A stretch of DNA of 35,906 bases, from NCBI RefSeq assembly GCF_024721315.2, contig NZ_JANFAK020000088.1, forward strand, positions 1 through 35,906. Direction: 5' to 3'. The notes beneath the pieces were generated by a model. That model ran no database searches. It was given only the letters and a program-made list of their open reading frames with translations, and had not been told where the DNA came from. Shown piece after piece: positions 1 through 8,233 of this stretch (within the stretch, counting starts at the first letter, position 1; each line of letters begins with the position of its first letter). The stretch is from Streptomyces sp. Isolate_45 (GTDB lineage Bacteria > Actinomycetota > Actinomycetes > Streptomycetales > Streptomycetaceae). A program made the position numbers and the translations under genes.

Positions 1-47
1 CGGCCGCACGGCGGGTGCGGCGGCCGCCCGGGTGGGAGGGGGTGCGC

Positions 48-860
48 TCAGCCACGGGACGGGTCGGTGTCGGTGCCGGCGGGGGCCTGTCCGGTGTTCA
101 CGGAGCCCTTGGGGGTCCGGTGCTCGCTCGGGCGCAGCGGCTGGACGGGCTTGACGGTGGGCTTCACGGGCGTCACGGGCTTCACGTCCGGGGTGGCCTT
201 GGCCTCGGTGGAGAACTTCACGGTGTCGAACTTCTTGCCGCCCGCGTAGGCGTCGACGCCGTAGTAGCCGGTCTTGACGTCCGGGGCGACGGTGGCGGTG
301 CCGGTGAAGGTGCCCTTGCCGTCGCCCTTCAGGTTGACCTGTCCGCCGGTGAAGGCCGCGGACTTGACGGAGGCGTCCTTCTCGGAGGTCTTCACGGTGA
401 CGGTGATCCGGTCGCCGGGCCGGCCGGAGTCCTGGGAGAGCCGGAGGTCGGACGGCGCCGGGGTGGGCTTCGGGGCGTCCGCCTTGACGACGATCCGGGC
501 CGTGGCCCGGAGCTCGGCCCCGTCGGGGCCGGTGCCGGTGAGGGAGACGCCGTAGGTGCCCTCCTTGACGTCGGCGACCTTGGCGGTGCCGCCCCGGCCG
601 TCCGTCATCCGTACGTCGCCCAGGGCCTCGGAGGAGACGGACAGGTGCGTCGAGCCGTCCGGCACCCGCATCTCGAACGAGATCGAGTCGCCGGGCTTCG
701 CCGCCGAGGTCGACAGCTTCAGACCGGTCCGCGTCGGGCCGGCGGTGGGGCCGGCGTCGGCCGCCGGCGAGGTGGTGTCGGCGGCGAAGGCGGTCGCGGT
801 GCCGCCGAGGGCCATCGACGAGGCGAGGACGATCGCCGAGATGCTGAGTGCCTTGCGCAT
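48..860 (-). CDS. Secreted protein with two Ig-like repeats, function unknown
   Basis: A 270-aa protein. The ATG at 860 is chosen because GGAGGAGACC lies just upstream and the product then begins with a clean Sec signal peptide: MRKA n-region, hydrophobic core, predicted cleavage after AFA at residues 24-26. The mature part holds two related beta-rich modules, each opening with an LxLS...PGD motif (LKLSTSAAKPGD, then LRLSQDSGRPGD), so it looks like a duplicated Ig-like or cohesin-like fold. The C-terminal ~60 residues are rich in Pro, Lys, Val and Thr (KPVTPVKPTVKPVQP) and look like a flexible wall-spanning tail. I see no LPXTG sorting signal, C-terminal membrane helix or catalytic motif. It is transcribed in the same direction as serC upstream but separated from it by a strong hairpin, so it is probably its own transcript. 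A surface or extracellular structural role is inference only. Confidence 0.8.
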   Translation of the reverse strand: MRKALSISAIVLASSMALGGTATAFAADTTSPAADAGPTAGPTRTGLKLSTSAAKPGDSISFEMRVPDGSTHLSVSSEALGDVRMTDGRGGTAKVADVKEGTYGVSLTGTGPDGAELRATARIVVKADAPKPTPAPSDLRLSQDSGRPGDRITVTVKTSEKDASVKSAAFTGGQVNLKGDGKGTFTGTATVAPDVKTGYYGVDAYAGGKKFDTVKFSTEAKATPDVKPVTPVKPTVKPVQPLRPSEHRTPKGSVNTGQAPAGTDTDPSRG

Positions 861-899
861 GAGGTCTCCTCCTGAACGGGCCGGGACGTTTCCCGGCAC

Positions 900-1060
900 A
901 CCAGACATGAGAGACATCCGGGGCGCCCGGTTGCAGGGCTCCCGAAGGGCGGGCGAGGGGGTGGTCGAAGGTCCCCCGGTGTGAAGCGGCAGGCCGGGAG
1001 CCCTTCAAGGGTCCTTCGTTTACTGCCTCTTTGCCCCTATTTTTGGGACCTTGGTCCCGA
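900..1060 (-). promoter_or_regulatory. Probable promoter and leader region of the secreted-protein gene
   Basis: The 304 bases between the secreted-protein start and the serC stop hold no gene. Besides the serC hairpin there are two short perfect palindromes: GGGACCTTGGTCCC at 1045-1058 and CCCTTCAAGGG at 1001-1011. An A/T-rich stretch (tatttttggg, 1039-1048), unusual in this DNA, adjoins the first. These are plausible operator or promoter elements for the minus-strand gene; no confident -10/-35 pair was found. Confidence 0.3.
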
Positions 1061-1093
1061 CGGGCGAGGGGCTCGGTGGGCGACCCGGGAACG

Positions 1094-1132
1094 CCGGAGC
1101 CCCCGGTGACGTGACGTCACCGGGGGCTCCGG
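1094..1132 (-). terminator. Strong intrinsic hairpin downstream of serC
   Basis: A perfect 19-bp inverted repeat (arms 1094-1112 and 1114-1132, left arm CCGGAGCCCCCGGTGACGT) lies 32 bases beyond the serC stop. There is no clear U-tract, as is usual for Streptomyces terminators. Being nearly symmetric it could act in both directions. Confidence 0.8.
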
Positions 1133-1164
1133 GGCGGGCGGGCCGGCAGGCCCGTCGGGTCGGG

Positions 1165-2283
1165 TCAGAGCTGCTCGATCACGTAGTCGACGCACGCGGT
1201 CAGCGCCTGCACGTCCGCCGGGTCGATCGCCGGGAACATCGCGACGCGCAGCTGGTTGCGGCCGAGCTTGCGGTACGGCTCGGTGTCCACGACGCCGTTC
1301 GCGCGCAGCACCTTGGCGACCGCCGCCGCGTCGATGTCGTCCGAGAAGTCGATCGTGCCGATGACGGCGGAACGCTTGGCGGCGTCCTGGACGAACGGGC
1401 TCGCGTACTTCGAGGCCTCGGCCCAGCCGTACAGGTTCCGCGCGCTGGCCGCCGTACGACCGGTCGTGAACTCCAGGCCGCCCTGGGAGTTCATCCACCG
1501 CAGCTGCTGGTCCAGCAGGAAGAGGGTGGACAGCGCCGGGGTGTTGTACGTCTGGTTCTTCAGCGAGTTGTCGATCGCCGTCGGCAGCGAGAAGAACTCC
1601 GGGATGTGCCGGCCGGAGGCGTGCACGCGGGCCGCGCGCTCCAGGGCCGCCGGGGAGAACGCCGCCAGCCACAGGCCGCCGTCGGAGGCGAAGGACTTCT
1701 GCGGGGCGAAGTAGTAGACGTCGGACTCGGTGATGTCCACCGGCAGACCGCCGGCGCCCGAGGTCGCGTCCACCAGAACGAGCGAACCGGCATCGGCTCC
1801 GGCGACGCGCTTGATCGGCGCGGCGACACCCGTCGAGGTCTCGTTGTGCGTGTACGCGTACACGTCCACGCCCGCCTCGGCGACCGGCTCGGGGTGCGTG
1901 CCCGGGTCGGAGGAGATCACGGACGGCGCGTCCAGCCACGGTGCGAGCTTCGCGGCCTTGGCGAACTTGGACGAGAACTCGCCGAAGGTCAGGTGCTGGG
2001 ACTTCTGCTCGATCAGTCCGTGGGTCGCGATGTCCCAGAAGGCGGTGGAGCCGCCGTTGCCCAGGATCACCTCGTAGCCCTCGGGAAGGGAGAAGAGGTC
2101 CCGCAGGCCCTCGCGCACCGAGCCGACCAGGTTCTTTACCGGGGCCTGGCGGTGCGAGGTTCCGAGCAGGGAGGTACCGGTGGCGGCGAGGGCGTCCAGC
2201 GCCTCGGTCCGCACCTTGGAGGGGCCCGCGCCGAAGCGTCCGTCGGCGGGCTTGATGTCAGCGGGAATCTGGATCTCAGCCAC
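1165..2283 (-). CDS. serC: Phosphoserine aminotransferase (SerC)
   Basis: A 372-aa PLP-dependent class-V aminotransferase that converts 3-phosphohydroxypyruvate and glutamate to phosphoserine and 2-oxoglutarate in cytosolic serine biosynthesis. The GTG at 2283 gives the N-terminus MAEIQIPADIKPADGRFGAG typical of actinobacterial SerC. Visible signatures are the GNGGSTAFWD substrate/PLP region (residues 75-84), the PLP-ring aspartate in VDATSGAGG (D172) and the Schiff-base lysine in YYFAPQKSFAS (K196). Length matches the actinobacterial family. Only 85 bp separate its start from that of the divergent FAD/Fe-S dehydrogenase, so both promoters must lie in that gap. A strong hairpin ends the transcript. 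Function is assigned with high confidence from overall sequence. Confidence 0.95.
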   Translation of the reverse strand: MAEIQIPADIKPADGRFGAGPSKVRTEALDALAATGTSLLGTSHRQAPVKNLVGSVREGLRDLFSLPEGYEVILGNGGSTAFWDIATHGLIEQKSQHLTFGEFSSKFAKAAKLAPWLDAPSVISSDPGTHPEPVAEAGVDVYAYTHNETSTGVAAPIKRVAGADAGSLVLVDATSGAGGLPVDITESDVYYFAPQKSFASDGGLWLAAFSPAALERAARVHASGRHIPEFFSLPTAIDNSLKNQTYNTPALSTLFLLDQQLRWMNSQGGLEFTTGRTAASARNLYGWAEASKYASPFVQDAAKRSAVIGTIDFSDDIDAAAVAKVLRANGVVDTEPYRKLGRNQLRVAMFPAIDPADVQALTACVDYVIEQL

Positions 2284-2368
2284 GAGCGGAGCGTATCGGG
2301 TCCGGGTCCGCGCGTCGGAAGCGCGTCCACCGGATGAGACGCCCCGGCGCGGTGGCAGGGTGGGCGCC

Positions 2369-5110
2369 GTGACGACACCCGGGGAACTGGAACGGACATT
2401 GCGGGCGAACCTGCGCGGAGAGGTCGACTTCGGGGCCGCCGCCCGCGCGTTGGTGACCATGGACGCCTCGAACTACCGCCGCGTCCCGGTCGGCGTGGTC
2501 ACCCCCCGGGACGCCGAGGACGTGGCGACCGCCCTGCGGATCTGCGCCGGGGCCGGGGTCCCCGTCGTCCCGCGCGGCGGCGGCACCTCCATCGCCGGGC
2601 AGGCGACCGGCACCGGCGTCGTCCTCGACCTGACCCGGCACATGAACGCCCTGCTCTCCCTCGACCCCGTGGCCGGTACGGCCGTCGTCCAGCCCGGCCT
2701 CGTCCTCGACCGGCTGCGCGACGCGGCCCGCCCGCACGGGCTGACCTTCGGCCCCGACCCCTCCACGCACTCCCGCTGCACCCTCGGCGGGATGATCGGC
2801 AACAACGCCTGCGGCGCCCACTCCGTCGCCCGGGGCACCACCGCCGACAACGTCATCGAGCTGTCCGTCACCGCGTACGGGGGCACCACCCACCGGCTCG
2901 GCACGGGCTGGACCGGCACCCCCGCCGGGCTGCGGGAACTCGTCGAGGGAAACCTGGCCGTGCTCCGCACCGGCTTCGGCGGGCCCGCCGCACCCGGCGC
3001 CCCGGCCTTCACCCGGCGGATCTCCGGCTACGCCCTGGACGCCCTGCTGCCCGAACGCGGCGTCGGCGCCGCCCGCGCCTTCTGCGGGAGCGAGGGCACC
3101 CTCGGCGTGGTCACCGAGGCGGTGGTCCGCCTCGTCGAACTGCCGCCCGCACCCGTCCTCGCCGTCCTCGGGTACGCCGACGAGGGCGCGGCCGCCGACG
3201 CCGCCGCCGGGCTCCTCCCGTACGGGCCGCTCACCGTCGAGGGCATGGCCCAGGACCTGGTGCGCGGGGCGGCGGGGCTGCCCGAGGGCGGCGCCTGGCT
3301 GTTCGTGGAGATGCCCGACGAGGGCGCGGCGCGGACCCTGATGCGGGCCGCCGACACCGTCGACGCGCGACTCGTCACCGACCCGGCGGGGCAGCGCGCC
3401 CTGTGGCGGATCCGGGAGGACGCGGCGGGGACGGCCACCCGGATGCCCGACGGGACCATGGCCTGGCCCGGCTGGGAGGACTGCGCGGTACCGCCCGCCC
3501 GGCTCGGCGCGTACCTGCGGGCGTTCCGCGCCCTGCTGGCGGAGCACGGGCTGCGCGGGACCCCGTACGGGCACTTCGGGGAGGGCTGCGTCCACGTCCG
3601 GATCGACTTCGACCTGGTCAGCGCCGAAGGCGTGGCCCGCTTCCGGGCCTTCTCGGAGGAACTCGCCGAACTCGTCGCCGCCCACGGAGGCTCCCTGTCG
3701 GGGGAGCACGGGGACGGGCAGGCCCGCGCCGAACTGCTGCCGAAGACGTACGGGCCGGAGGTCATCCGGCTCTTCGGCGCGTACAAGGACCTGTGGGACC
3801 CGGCGGGCGGGATGAACCCGGGGATGCTGGTGCGGCCCGCCCGGCTCGACGAGAACCTCCGCTTCGCCGTCCTGCCCGCGACGCCGTTCGCGGCGGAGGT
3901 CGCCCGCTGCGTCGGCGTCGCCAAGTGCCGCACCGACCAGCCCGGCGGGCCGGGGGTGATGTGCCCGACGTACCGGGTCACCGGCGACGAACGGCACTCC
4001 ACGCGCGGCCGGGCCCGACTGCTGCACGAGATGCTGGCCGGGGAGATCGTCACCGACGGCTGGCGCTCCACCGAGGTCGCCGAGGCCCTGGACCTGTGCC
4101 TCGGCTGCAAGGGCTGCCGCAGCGACTGCCCGGTCGGCGTGGACATGGCCGCGTACAAGGCCGAGTTCCTGCACCACCACTGGGCGGGCCGGATCCGCCC
4201 CCTCGCCCACTACCTCCTCGGCGGCCTCCCCGACCTGCTCCGGCCGGTCGCGGCACTGCGCGCGGCGCCGCTCGTCAACGCCGCCGCCCGACTGCTGCCG
4301 GTCCCCGGCCTCACCCGCGAACGGCCCCTGCCACCCGTCGCCCGGACACCGTTCACCCGGTGGTGGGGACGGCGGGAGCGGAGACGGCGGAACGCGGGCG
4401 TCGGGGCGCGGGCGGGCACCGTCGTGACCCTGTGGCCCGACACCTTCACCGAGCACCTCGCCCCCGAGGCCGGCCGCGCCGCCGTACGGGTCCTGGAGGC
4501 GGCCGGGCTCACCGTCCGCGTGCCCCGGGGCCGGATCTGCTGCGGACTCACCCTCGTCTCCACCGGCCGTCCCGACCGCGCCCGCGCGGTCCTGCGCCGC
4601 ACCCTGGACGCCCTGGGGGAGGTACGCGGCCCCGTGCTCGTCCTGGAACCCAGCTGCGCGGCGGCCCTGCGCACCGACCTGCCCGCCCTGCTCCCCGACG
4701 ACCCGCGCGCGGAGCGCCTCGCGGCGGCGGTGCGCACCTTCGCGGAGACCCTGGAGGAGTGCGCCCCGCACTGGACGCCGCCCCGGCTGGACCGTGCCGT
4801 CGTCGGTCAGACCCACTGCCACCAGCACGCCGTCCTGGGCGACGCCGCCGACCGGCGGCTGCGGGAGCGGGCCGGGCTCACCGGGGAACTCAGCGGCGGC
4901 TGCTGCGGCCTGGCGGGCAACTTCGGCTTCGAGCCGGGCCACCACGCCGTGTCGGTGGCGTGCGCGGAGGAACAGCTGCTGCCGTCGCTGCGCGCGGCCG
5001 GGTCCGACGCGGCGGTCCTCGCGGACGGGTTCTCCTGCCGGACCCAGATCGCCCAGCTGGGCGGAGGCCGGGGCCGCCACCTGGCGGAGCTGCTGGCGGA
5101 GGCGCTGTGA
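2369..5110 (+). CDS. FAD-linked dehydrogenase fused to a GlpC-like Fe-S subunit
   Basis: About 913 aa from the GTG at 2369; a GTG at 2360 is an equal alternative and the RBS is weak (GGCAGGG). The N-terminal half is an FAD-binding PCMH domain (VPRGGGTSIAGQ, then GGMIGNNACGAHS) followed by an FAD-oxidase C domain (PYGHFGEGCVHVR; LSGEHGDGQAR). The C-terminal half holds two [4Fe-4S] motifs: CVGVAKC...VMCP from C514, and CLGCKGCRSDCP with C577, C580, C583 and C587. Two CCG-type modules follow (RICCGL...EPSCAAAL and HCHQHA...GGCCGLAGNFG). This is the architecture of single-chain D-lactate or D-2-hydroxyacid dehydrogenases that pass electrons to quinone. The exact substrate cannot be read from sequence. 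No membrane helix is seen; peripheral membrane association is likely by family. The stop codon lies inside a 16-bp tandem repeat. Confidence 0.88.
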   Translation: MTTPGELERTLRANLRGEVDFGAAARALVTMDASNYRRVPVGVVTPRDAEDVATALRICAGAGVPVVPRGGGTSIAGQATGTGVVLDLTRHMNALLSLDPVAGTAVVQPGLVLDRLRDAARPHGLTFGPDPSTHSRCTLGGMIGNNACGAHSVARGTTADNVIELSVTAYGGTTHRLGTGWTGTPAGLRELVEGNLAVLRTGFGGPAAPGAPAFTRRISGYALDALLPERGVGAARAFCGSEGTLGVVTEAVVRLVELPPAPVLAVLGYADEGAAADAAAGLLPYGPLTVEGMAQDLVRGAAGLPEGGAWLFVEMPDEGAARTLMRAADTVDARLVTDPAGQRALWRIREDAAGTATRMPDGTMAWPGWEDCAVPPARLGAYLRAFRALLAEHGLRGTPYGHFGEGCVHVRIDFDLVSAEGVARFRAFSEELAELVAAHGGSLSGEHGDGQARAELLPKTYGPEVIRLFGAYKDLWDPAGGMNPGMLVRPARLDENLRFAVLPATPFAAEVARCVGVAKCRTDQPGGPGVMCPTYRVTGDERHSTRGRARLLHEMLAGEIVTDGWRSTEVAEALDLCLGCKGCRSDCPVGVDMAAYKAEFLHHHWAGRIRPLAHYLLGGLPDLLRPVAALRAAPLVNAAARLLPVPGLTRERPLPPVARTPFTRWWGRRERRRRNAGVGARAGTVVTLWPDTFTEHLAPEAGRAAVRVLEAAGLTVRVPRGRICCGLTLVSTGRPDRARAVLRRTLDALGEVRGPVLVLEPSCAAALRTDLPALLPDDPRAERLAAAVRTFAETLEECAPHWTPPRLDRAVVGQTHCHQHAVLGDAADRRLRERAGLTGELSGGCCGLAGNFGFEPGHHAVSVACAEEQLLPSLRAAGSDAAVLADGFSCRTQIAQLGGGRGRHLAELLAEAL

Positions 5111-5181
5111 GGGAGGAGGGCTGTGAGGAGGGAGCGCTGTGAGGGAGGAGCGCTGTGAGGAGGGAGCGCTGTAAGGAAGGA
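5102..5181 (+). repeat. 16-bp tandem repeat, five units, spanning the dehydrogenase stop codon
   Basis: Five contiguous 16-base units start at 5102, 5118, 5134, 5150 and 5166. They follow the pattern GCGCTGTGAGGGAGGA with few changes; units 1 and 3 are identical. The first unit supplies the TGA stop of the upstream gene, and every unit but the last repeats TGTGA followed by a purine-rich, Shine-Dalgarno-like run. The block fills most of the gap before the EamA promoter. Confidence 0.9.
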
Positions 5182-5186
5182 CACCG

Positions 5187-5215
5187 CGTCACGGCCCTTA
5201 CGTACCCCTTAGTCT
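5187..5215 (+). promoter_or_regulatory. Possible leaderless promoter of the EamA gene
   Basis: A -10-like TAGTCT at 5210-5215 is followed by the ATG at 5222, seven bases downstream, where transcription would be expected to begin. A weak -35-like CGTCAC lies at 5187-5192 with a 17-base spacer. No Shine-Dalgarno sequence is present directly before the ATG. This suggests a leaderless mRNA; the assignment is by eye only. Confidence 0.35.
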
Positions 5216-5221
5216 GGATTC

Positions 5222-6241
5222 ATGCCCGCACCCTCCTCGTCCCCGACGGCCTCCCAGGAAACCTCCGCCTCCGCGACCGCCTCCGCGACCGCGGGCACGT
5301 TCGCCACCGGGGCCGCGCGGCCGGCCCCCGCCGGGCCCGCCCCGACGTCGGCCCGGGCCCGGTTCGGGCCGGTGGCGCTGGTGGTCTCGGCCGGGATCTC
5401 GGTGCAGTTCGGGGCCGCCCTCGCGGTCATGATCATGCCGAGGGCGGGCGCGGCCGGGGTCGTCACGCTGCGGCTGGCCGCCGCCGCGCTGGTGCTGCTG
5501 CTCCTGTGCCGGCCCAAGGTCCGCGGCTACAGCCGCTCCGACTGGGGCACCGTCCTCGCCTTCGGCGTGGCGATGGCCGGCATGAACGGCCTCTTCTACC
5601 AGTCCATCGACCGGATCCCCCTCGGCCCCGCAGTGACCCTGGAGGTCCTCGGCCCGCTGGCCCTGTCGGTGATCGTCTCGCGGCGCCTGGTGAACCTGCT
5701 GTGGGCGGGCCTCGCCCTCGGCGGCGTCGTCCTGCTGTCCGGACACGGCGGGGGCGGCCTCGGCTTCGGCTCCCTCGACCCGGCGGGAGCCGCGTTCGCG
5801 ATCGGTGCGGGCGCCATGTGGGCCGCGTACATCGTCTTCAGCGCCCGGACCGGCCGGCGGTTCCCGCAGGCCGACGGACTGGCCCTGGCCATGGCCGTCG
5901 CCGCGGTCATCTCCCTGCCGCTGGGCGTCATCGAGTCCGGGTCCGCCCTGCTGGTGCCGAGCACCCTGGCACTGGGCCTCGGCGTGGCCGTCCTGTCGTC
6001 GGTCCTCCCGTACACGCTGGAACTGCTGGCCCTGCGCCGGATGCCCGCCCCCACCTTCGCCATCCTGATGAGCCTGGAACCCGCCATCGCGGCGACCGCC
6101 GGCTTCCTGGTCCTGAACCAGGCGATGTCCGCCGTCGACGCCCTCGCCATCGCCCTGGTGATCGCCGCCAGCATGGGCGCGGTCCGCTCCCAGATCGGCG
6201 GGCGGGCGAAGCCCGGCCCCGAGGAAGGGGTGTCCGGATGA
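5222..6241 (+). CDS. EamA/RhtA-family drug/metabolite exporter
   Basis: A 339-aa inner-membrane transporter of the DMT superfamily. After a ~45-residue Ala/Ser/Thr/Pro-rich cytoplasmic N-terminus there are about ten hydrophobic helices forming two EamA repeats (roughly residues 48-190 and 195-325). Family-like stretches are GVVTLRLAAAALVLLLL and LEPAIAATAGFLVLNQ. The sequence is closest in character to RhtA-type threonine/homoserine exporters, but the substrate is not determinable. The ATG at 5222 is probably translated from a leaderless transcript. Its stop overlaps the start of the DUF1801 gene (ATGA), so the two are translationally coupled. Confidence 0.85.
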   Translation: MPAPSSSPTASQETSASATASATAGTFATGAARPAPAGPAPTSARARFGPVALVVSAGISVQFGAALAVMIMPRAGAAGVVTLRLAAAALVLLLLCRPKVRGYSRSDWGTVLAFGVAMAGMNGLFYQSIDRIPLGPAVTLEVLGPLALSVIVSRRLVNLLWAGLALGGVVLLSGHGGGGLGFGSLDPAGAAFAIGAGAMWAAYIVFSARTGRRFPQADGLALAMAVAAVISLPLGVIESGSALLVPSTLALGLGVAVLSSVLPYTLELLALRRMPAPTFAILMSLEPAIAATAGFLVLNQAMSAVDALAIALVIAASMGAVRSQIGGRAKPGPEEGVSG

Positions 6242-6639
6242 ACCCCGTCACGCCCGACGGCCCGGCCCCCGACGCCCCGGCCCCCGACCCCGTCGCCGCC
6301 TACCTCGCCGCCGTCCCGGACGCGCGGCGTCCGGCCCTGACCCGGCTGCGGGAGCTGTGCCGTACGGAGCTGACCGGCTTCGACGAGGTCATCGCGTACG
6401 GGATGCCCGTGTACGTCCGGCCCGGTGGGTCCGAAGGCGAGGTCGCCTGGGCGAACCAGAAGCAGTACGTGTCCGTCTACCTGCTGCGCACCGACGTCCG
6501 GGACGCCTTCGCCGAACGCCTCGCCGGACACGACATGGGCAAGTCCTGCCTGCGCTTCCGCCACCCGGACCGGATCGACTTCGACCTGCTGCGCGACCTC
6601 CTGCGGGCCACGGCCGCGACCCCGGGGGACGTCTGCTGA
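6238..6639 (+). CDS. DUF1801 family protein
   Basis: A 133-aa soluble protein whose ATG overlaps the stop of the EamA gene. After a Pro/Ala/Asp-rich N-terminus it shows the DUF1801 (YdhG-like) core: VAAYLAAVPDARRPALTRLRE, then FDEVIAYGMPVYVR, then VSVYLLRTDVRDAF and MGKSCLRFRHPDRID near the C-terminus. These are small alpha/beta proteins of uncertain role; some members are annotated as iron chaperones. Operon partnership with the exporter is clear from the overlap, but no functional link is known to me. Confidence 0.8.
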   Translation: MNPVTPDGPAPDAPAPDPVAAYLAAVPDARRPALTRLRELCRTELTGFDEVIAYGMPVYVRPGGSEGEVAWANQKQYVSVYLLRTDVRDAFAERLAGHDMGKSCLRFRHPDRIDFDLLRDLLRATAATPGDVC

Positions 6640-6681
6640 CCCGGCCCGATCGGCCGGGGTCGGGCCGGATCAGGCCCGCGA

Positions 6682-6703
6682 CGCTACGGGTTCACCCGTA
6701 GCG
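6682..6703. terminator. Bidirectional hairpin between convergent genes
   Basis: A perfect 9-bp stem, CGCTACGGG paired with CCCGTAGCG around the loop TTCA, lies between the convergent DUF1801 and WYL genes. The stop codon of the WYL gene (TCA at 6692-6694 on the plus strand) sits inside the loop. Confidence 0.65.
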
Positions 6704-7651
6704 GGCCGTCATCGCCGCCAGGGTGGCCCTGACGCGGGCCCGCAGGGCCGGTGGACCCAGTACCTCGGCCTCCGCGGCCAGCGCCAGGAACTGCGCCTCC
6801 GCCCGCTCGGGCGACTCGACGGGCAGGACCGCCCGGATCCAGCCCGGCACGTCCGGGTCCGGCCGCCCGGTCGCGGCCAGGGCCCGGGCGGCGGCTCCCG
6901 TCAGCTGCTCCGCCGCCCGCGCGGAGAGGCGTACGACGGCCTCCTCCGGGTGCAGCCGCGCGTGGAAGTCGGCCTGGCTGCGCCGCCAGTGCGCGGCCAG
7001 GTCGAAGCCCTCCGGCAGGTCGAACCCCTCGTCGCCGGCGGTGACGTCGAGGATCTGGTCGACCCGGTACGTACGCGGCCCCTCCGGCCCCGCCACCAGG
7101 TACCAGCGCCCCGCCTTCAGGACCAGCCCGTACGGTTCCAGCCGCCGCTCCACCTCCTGCGGCGCCTTCCACCGCCGGTAGCGCACCCCGATCACCCGGC
7201 CCCGCCACACCGCGTCGGCGACCCGCGCCAGGTGCGGGGCCTCCTCGTGCTCCGCGTACCAGCCGTGCGCGTCGAGGTGGAAGCGCAGCCGTATCCGGTC
7301 GGCCTGCGCGCGCAGTTCCGGCGGCAGCGCCGCCCGCAGCTTCAGCCGGGCCGCGGCCACGGCCGGGCCGAGCCCGAGTTCCGCCGCGGGCCCCGGCATC
7401 CCGGTCAGGAACAGCGCCTCCGCCTCGTCCGCGCTGAGCCCGGTCAGCCGGGTCCGGTAGCCGGCGAGCAGCTCGTAGCCGCCGCTGTGCCCCGCGTCCG
7501 CGTACAGCGGGACGCCCGCGGCGGTCAGGGCCTCCGCGTAGCGGTAGACGGTGCGTACGGACACCTCCAGCTCCCGCGCGAGCTCGGCGGCGGTCATCCG
7601 GCCCCGGGTCTGGAGCAGCAACAACATCGACAGGAGGCGGCTGGACTTCAC
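6692..7651 (-). CDS. WYL-domain transcriptional regulator (YafY/DeoR type)
   Basis: A 319-aa cytosolic regulator starting at a GTG (7651). The N-terminus is a DeoR-like winged helix (MTAAELARELEVSVRTVYRY, residues ~19-38) followed by the wing AGHSGGYELLAGYRT. The middle and C-terminal parts form a WYL sensor domain and WCX extension, including RVIGVRYRRW and GLVLKAGRWYLVAG. WYL regulators usually sense small ligands or nucleic acid and control a neighbouring gene. Here the divergently transcribed calycin-like gene begins 96 bp away and is the obvious candidate target. Its stop codon lies within a terminator loop. Confidence 0.88.
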   Translation of the reverse strand: MKSSRLLSMLLLLQTRGRMTAAELARELEVSVRTVYRYAEALTAAGVPLYADAGHSGGYELLAGYRTRLTGLSADEAEALFLTGMPGPAAELGLGPAVAAARLKLRAALPPELRAQADRIRLRFHLDAHGWYAEHEEAPHLARVADAVWRGRVIGVRYRRWKAPQEVERRLEPYGLVLKAGRWYLVAGPEGPRTYRVDQILDVTAGDEGFDLPEGFDLAAHWRRSQADFHARLHPEEAVVRLSARAAEQLTGAAARALAATGRPDPDVPGWIRAVLPVESPERAEAQFLALAAEAEVLGPPALRARVRATLAAMTARYG

Positions 7652-7747
7652 TGACAGAGGATGTCAGGGGAGTGTTCCTACGGTTCCACCGAACGCAGCG
7701 CCCCGGGGCCGACCGGTGCCGGGGCACGGAGCAGGGGAGCGCACCGC

Positions 7748-8209
7748 ATGAACGACTTCGACTTCCTCGTCGGGACCTGGGACATCGCCAACCGTTGGCG
7801 CACCGACTTCCTCGACCCGGACAGCGCGTGGGAGGAGTTCCCGGGGGTCTCGCGGATCTCCCGCCACTTCGACGGCGGCGCGAGCTTCGACGAGGTCGAG
7901 TTCCCGACGAAGGGCTTCGCCGGGCTCACCCTGCGCCTGTTCGACCGGGAGCGCGGGGAGTGGTCGCTGTACTGGTCGAGCCGCCGCACCGGAGTCCTGT
8001 TCCCGCCCGTCGTCGGCCGCTTCGAGGACGGGCGGGGGGTCTTCGAGGGCGACGACACGCACGACGGCAGGGCGGTGCGGGTGCGGTACCTCTGGTCGGG
8101 GACCACGGCCGGCGCGCCGCCCCGCTGGGAGCAGTTCTTCTCCGTCGACGGGGGCGGCACGTGGCTGCTGAACTGGACGATGGACTTCACGCGCAGGCCG
8201 GGGTCCTGA
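7748..8209 (+). CDS. Small calycin-like protein of unknown function
   Basis: A 153-aa protein from the ATG at 7748, with AGGGGAG 11 bases upstream. It begins MNDFDFLVGTWDIANRW, a pattern seen in DUF1579/lipocalin-like domains in which FLVGTW opens a beta barrel. Tryptophans recur along the chain (GEWSLYWSSR, RWEQFFS, WLLNWTMDF). There is no signal peptide, membrane helix or recognisable catalytic motif. It lies back to back with the WYL regulator and is likely its regulatory target; the role may be binding a small hydrophobic ligand. It is convergent with the CocE gene, with only 24 bases between stops and a 12-bp palindrome CGGGCGCGCCCG in the gap. Confidence 0.75.
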   Translation: MNDFDFLVGTWDIANRWRTDFLDPDSAWEEFPGVSRISRHFDGGASFDEVEFPTKGFAGLTLRLFDRERGEWSLYWSSRRTGVLFPPVVGRFEDGRGVFEGDDTHDGRAVRVRYLWSGTTAGAPPRWEQFFSVDGGGTWLLNWTMDFTRRPGS

Positions 8210-8233
8210 CGGGCGCGCCCGCCCCGGTTCGGG

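Noticed and set aside
2276..5080. Very long minus-strand frame opposite the FAD/Fe-S dehydrogenase
   Set aside because: It mirrors the codon structure of the real gene and has no recognisable domain; a standard antisense shadow in 75% GC DNA.
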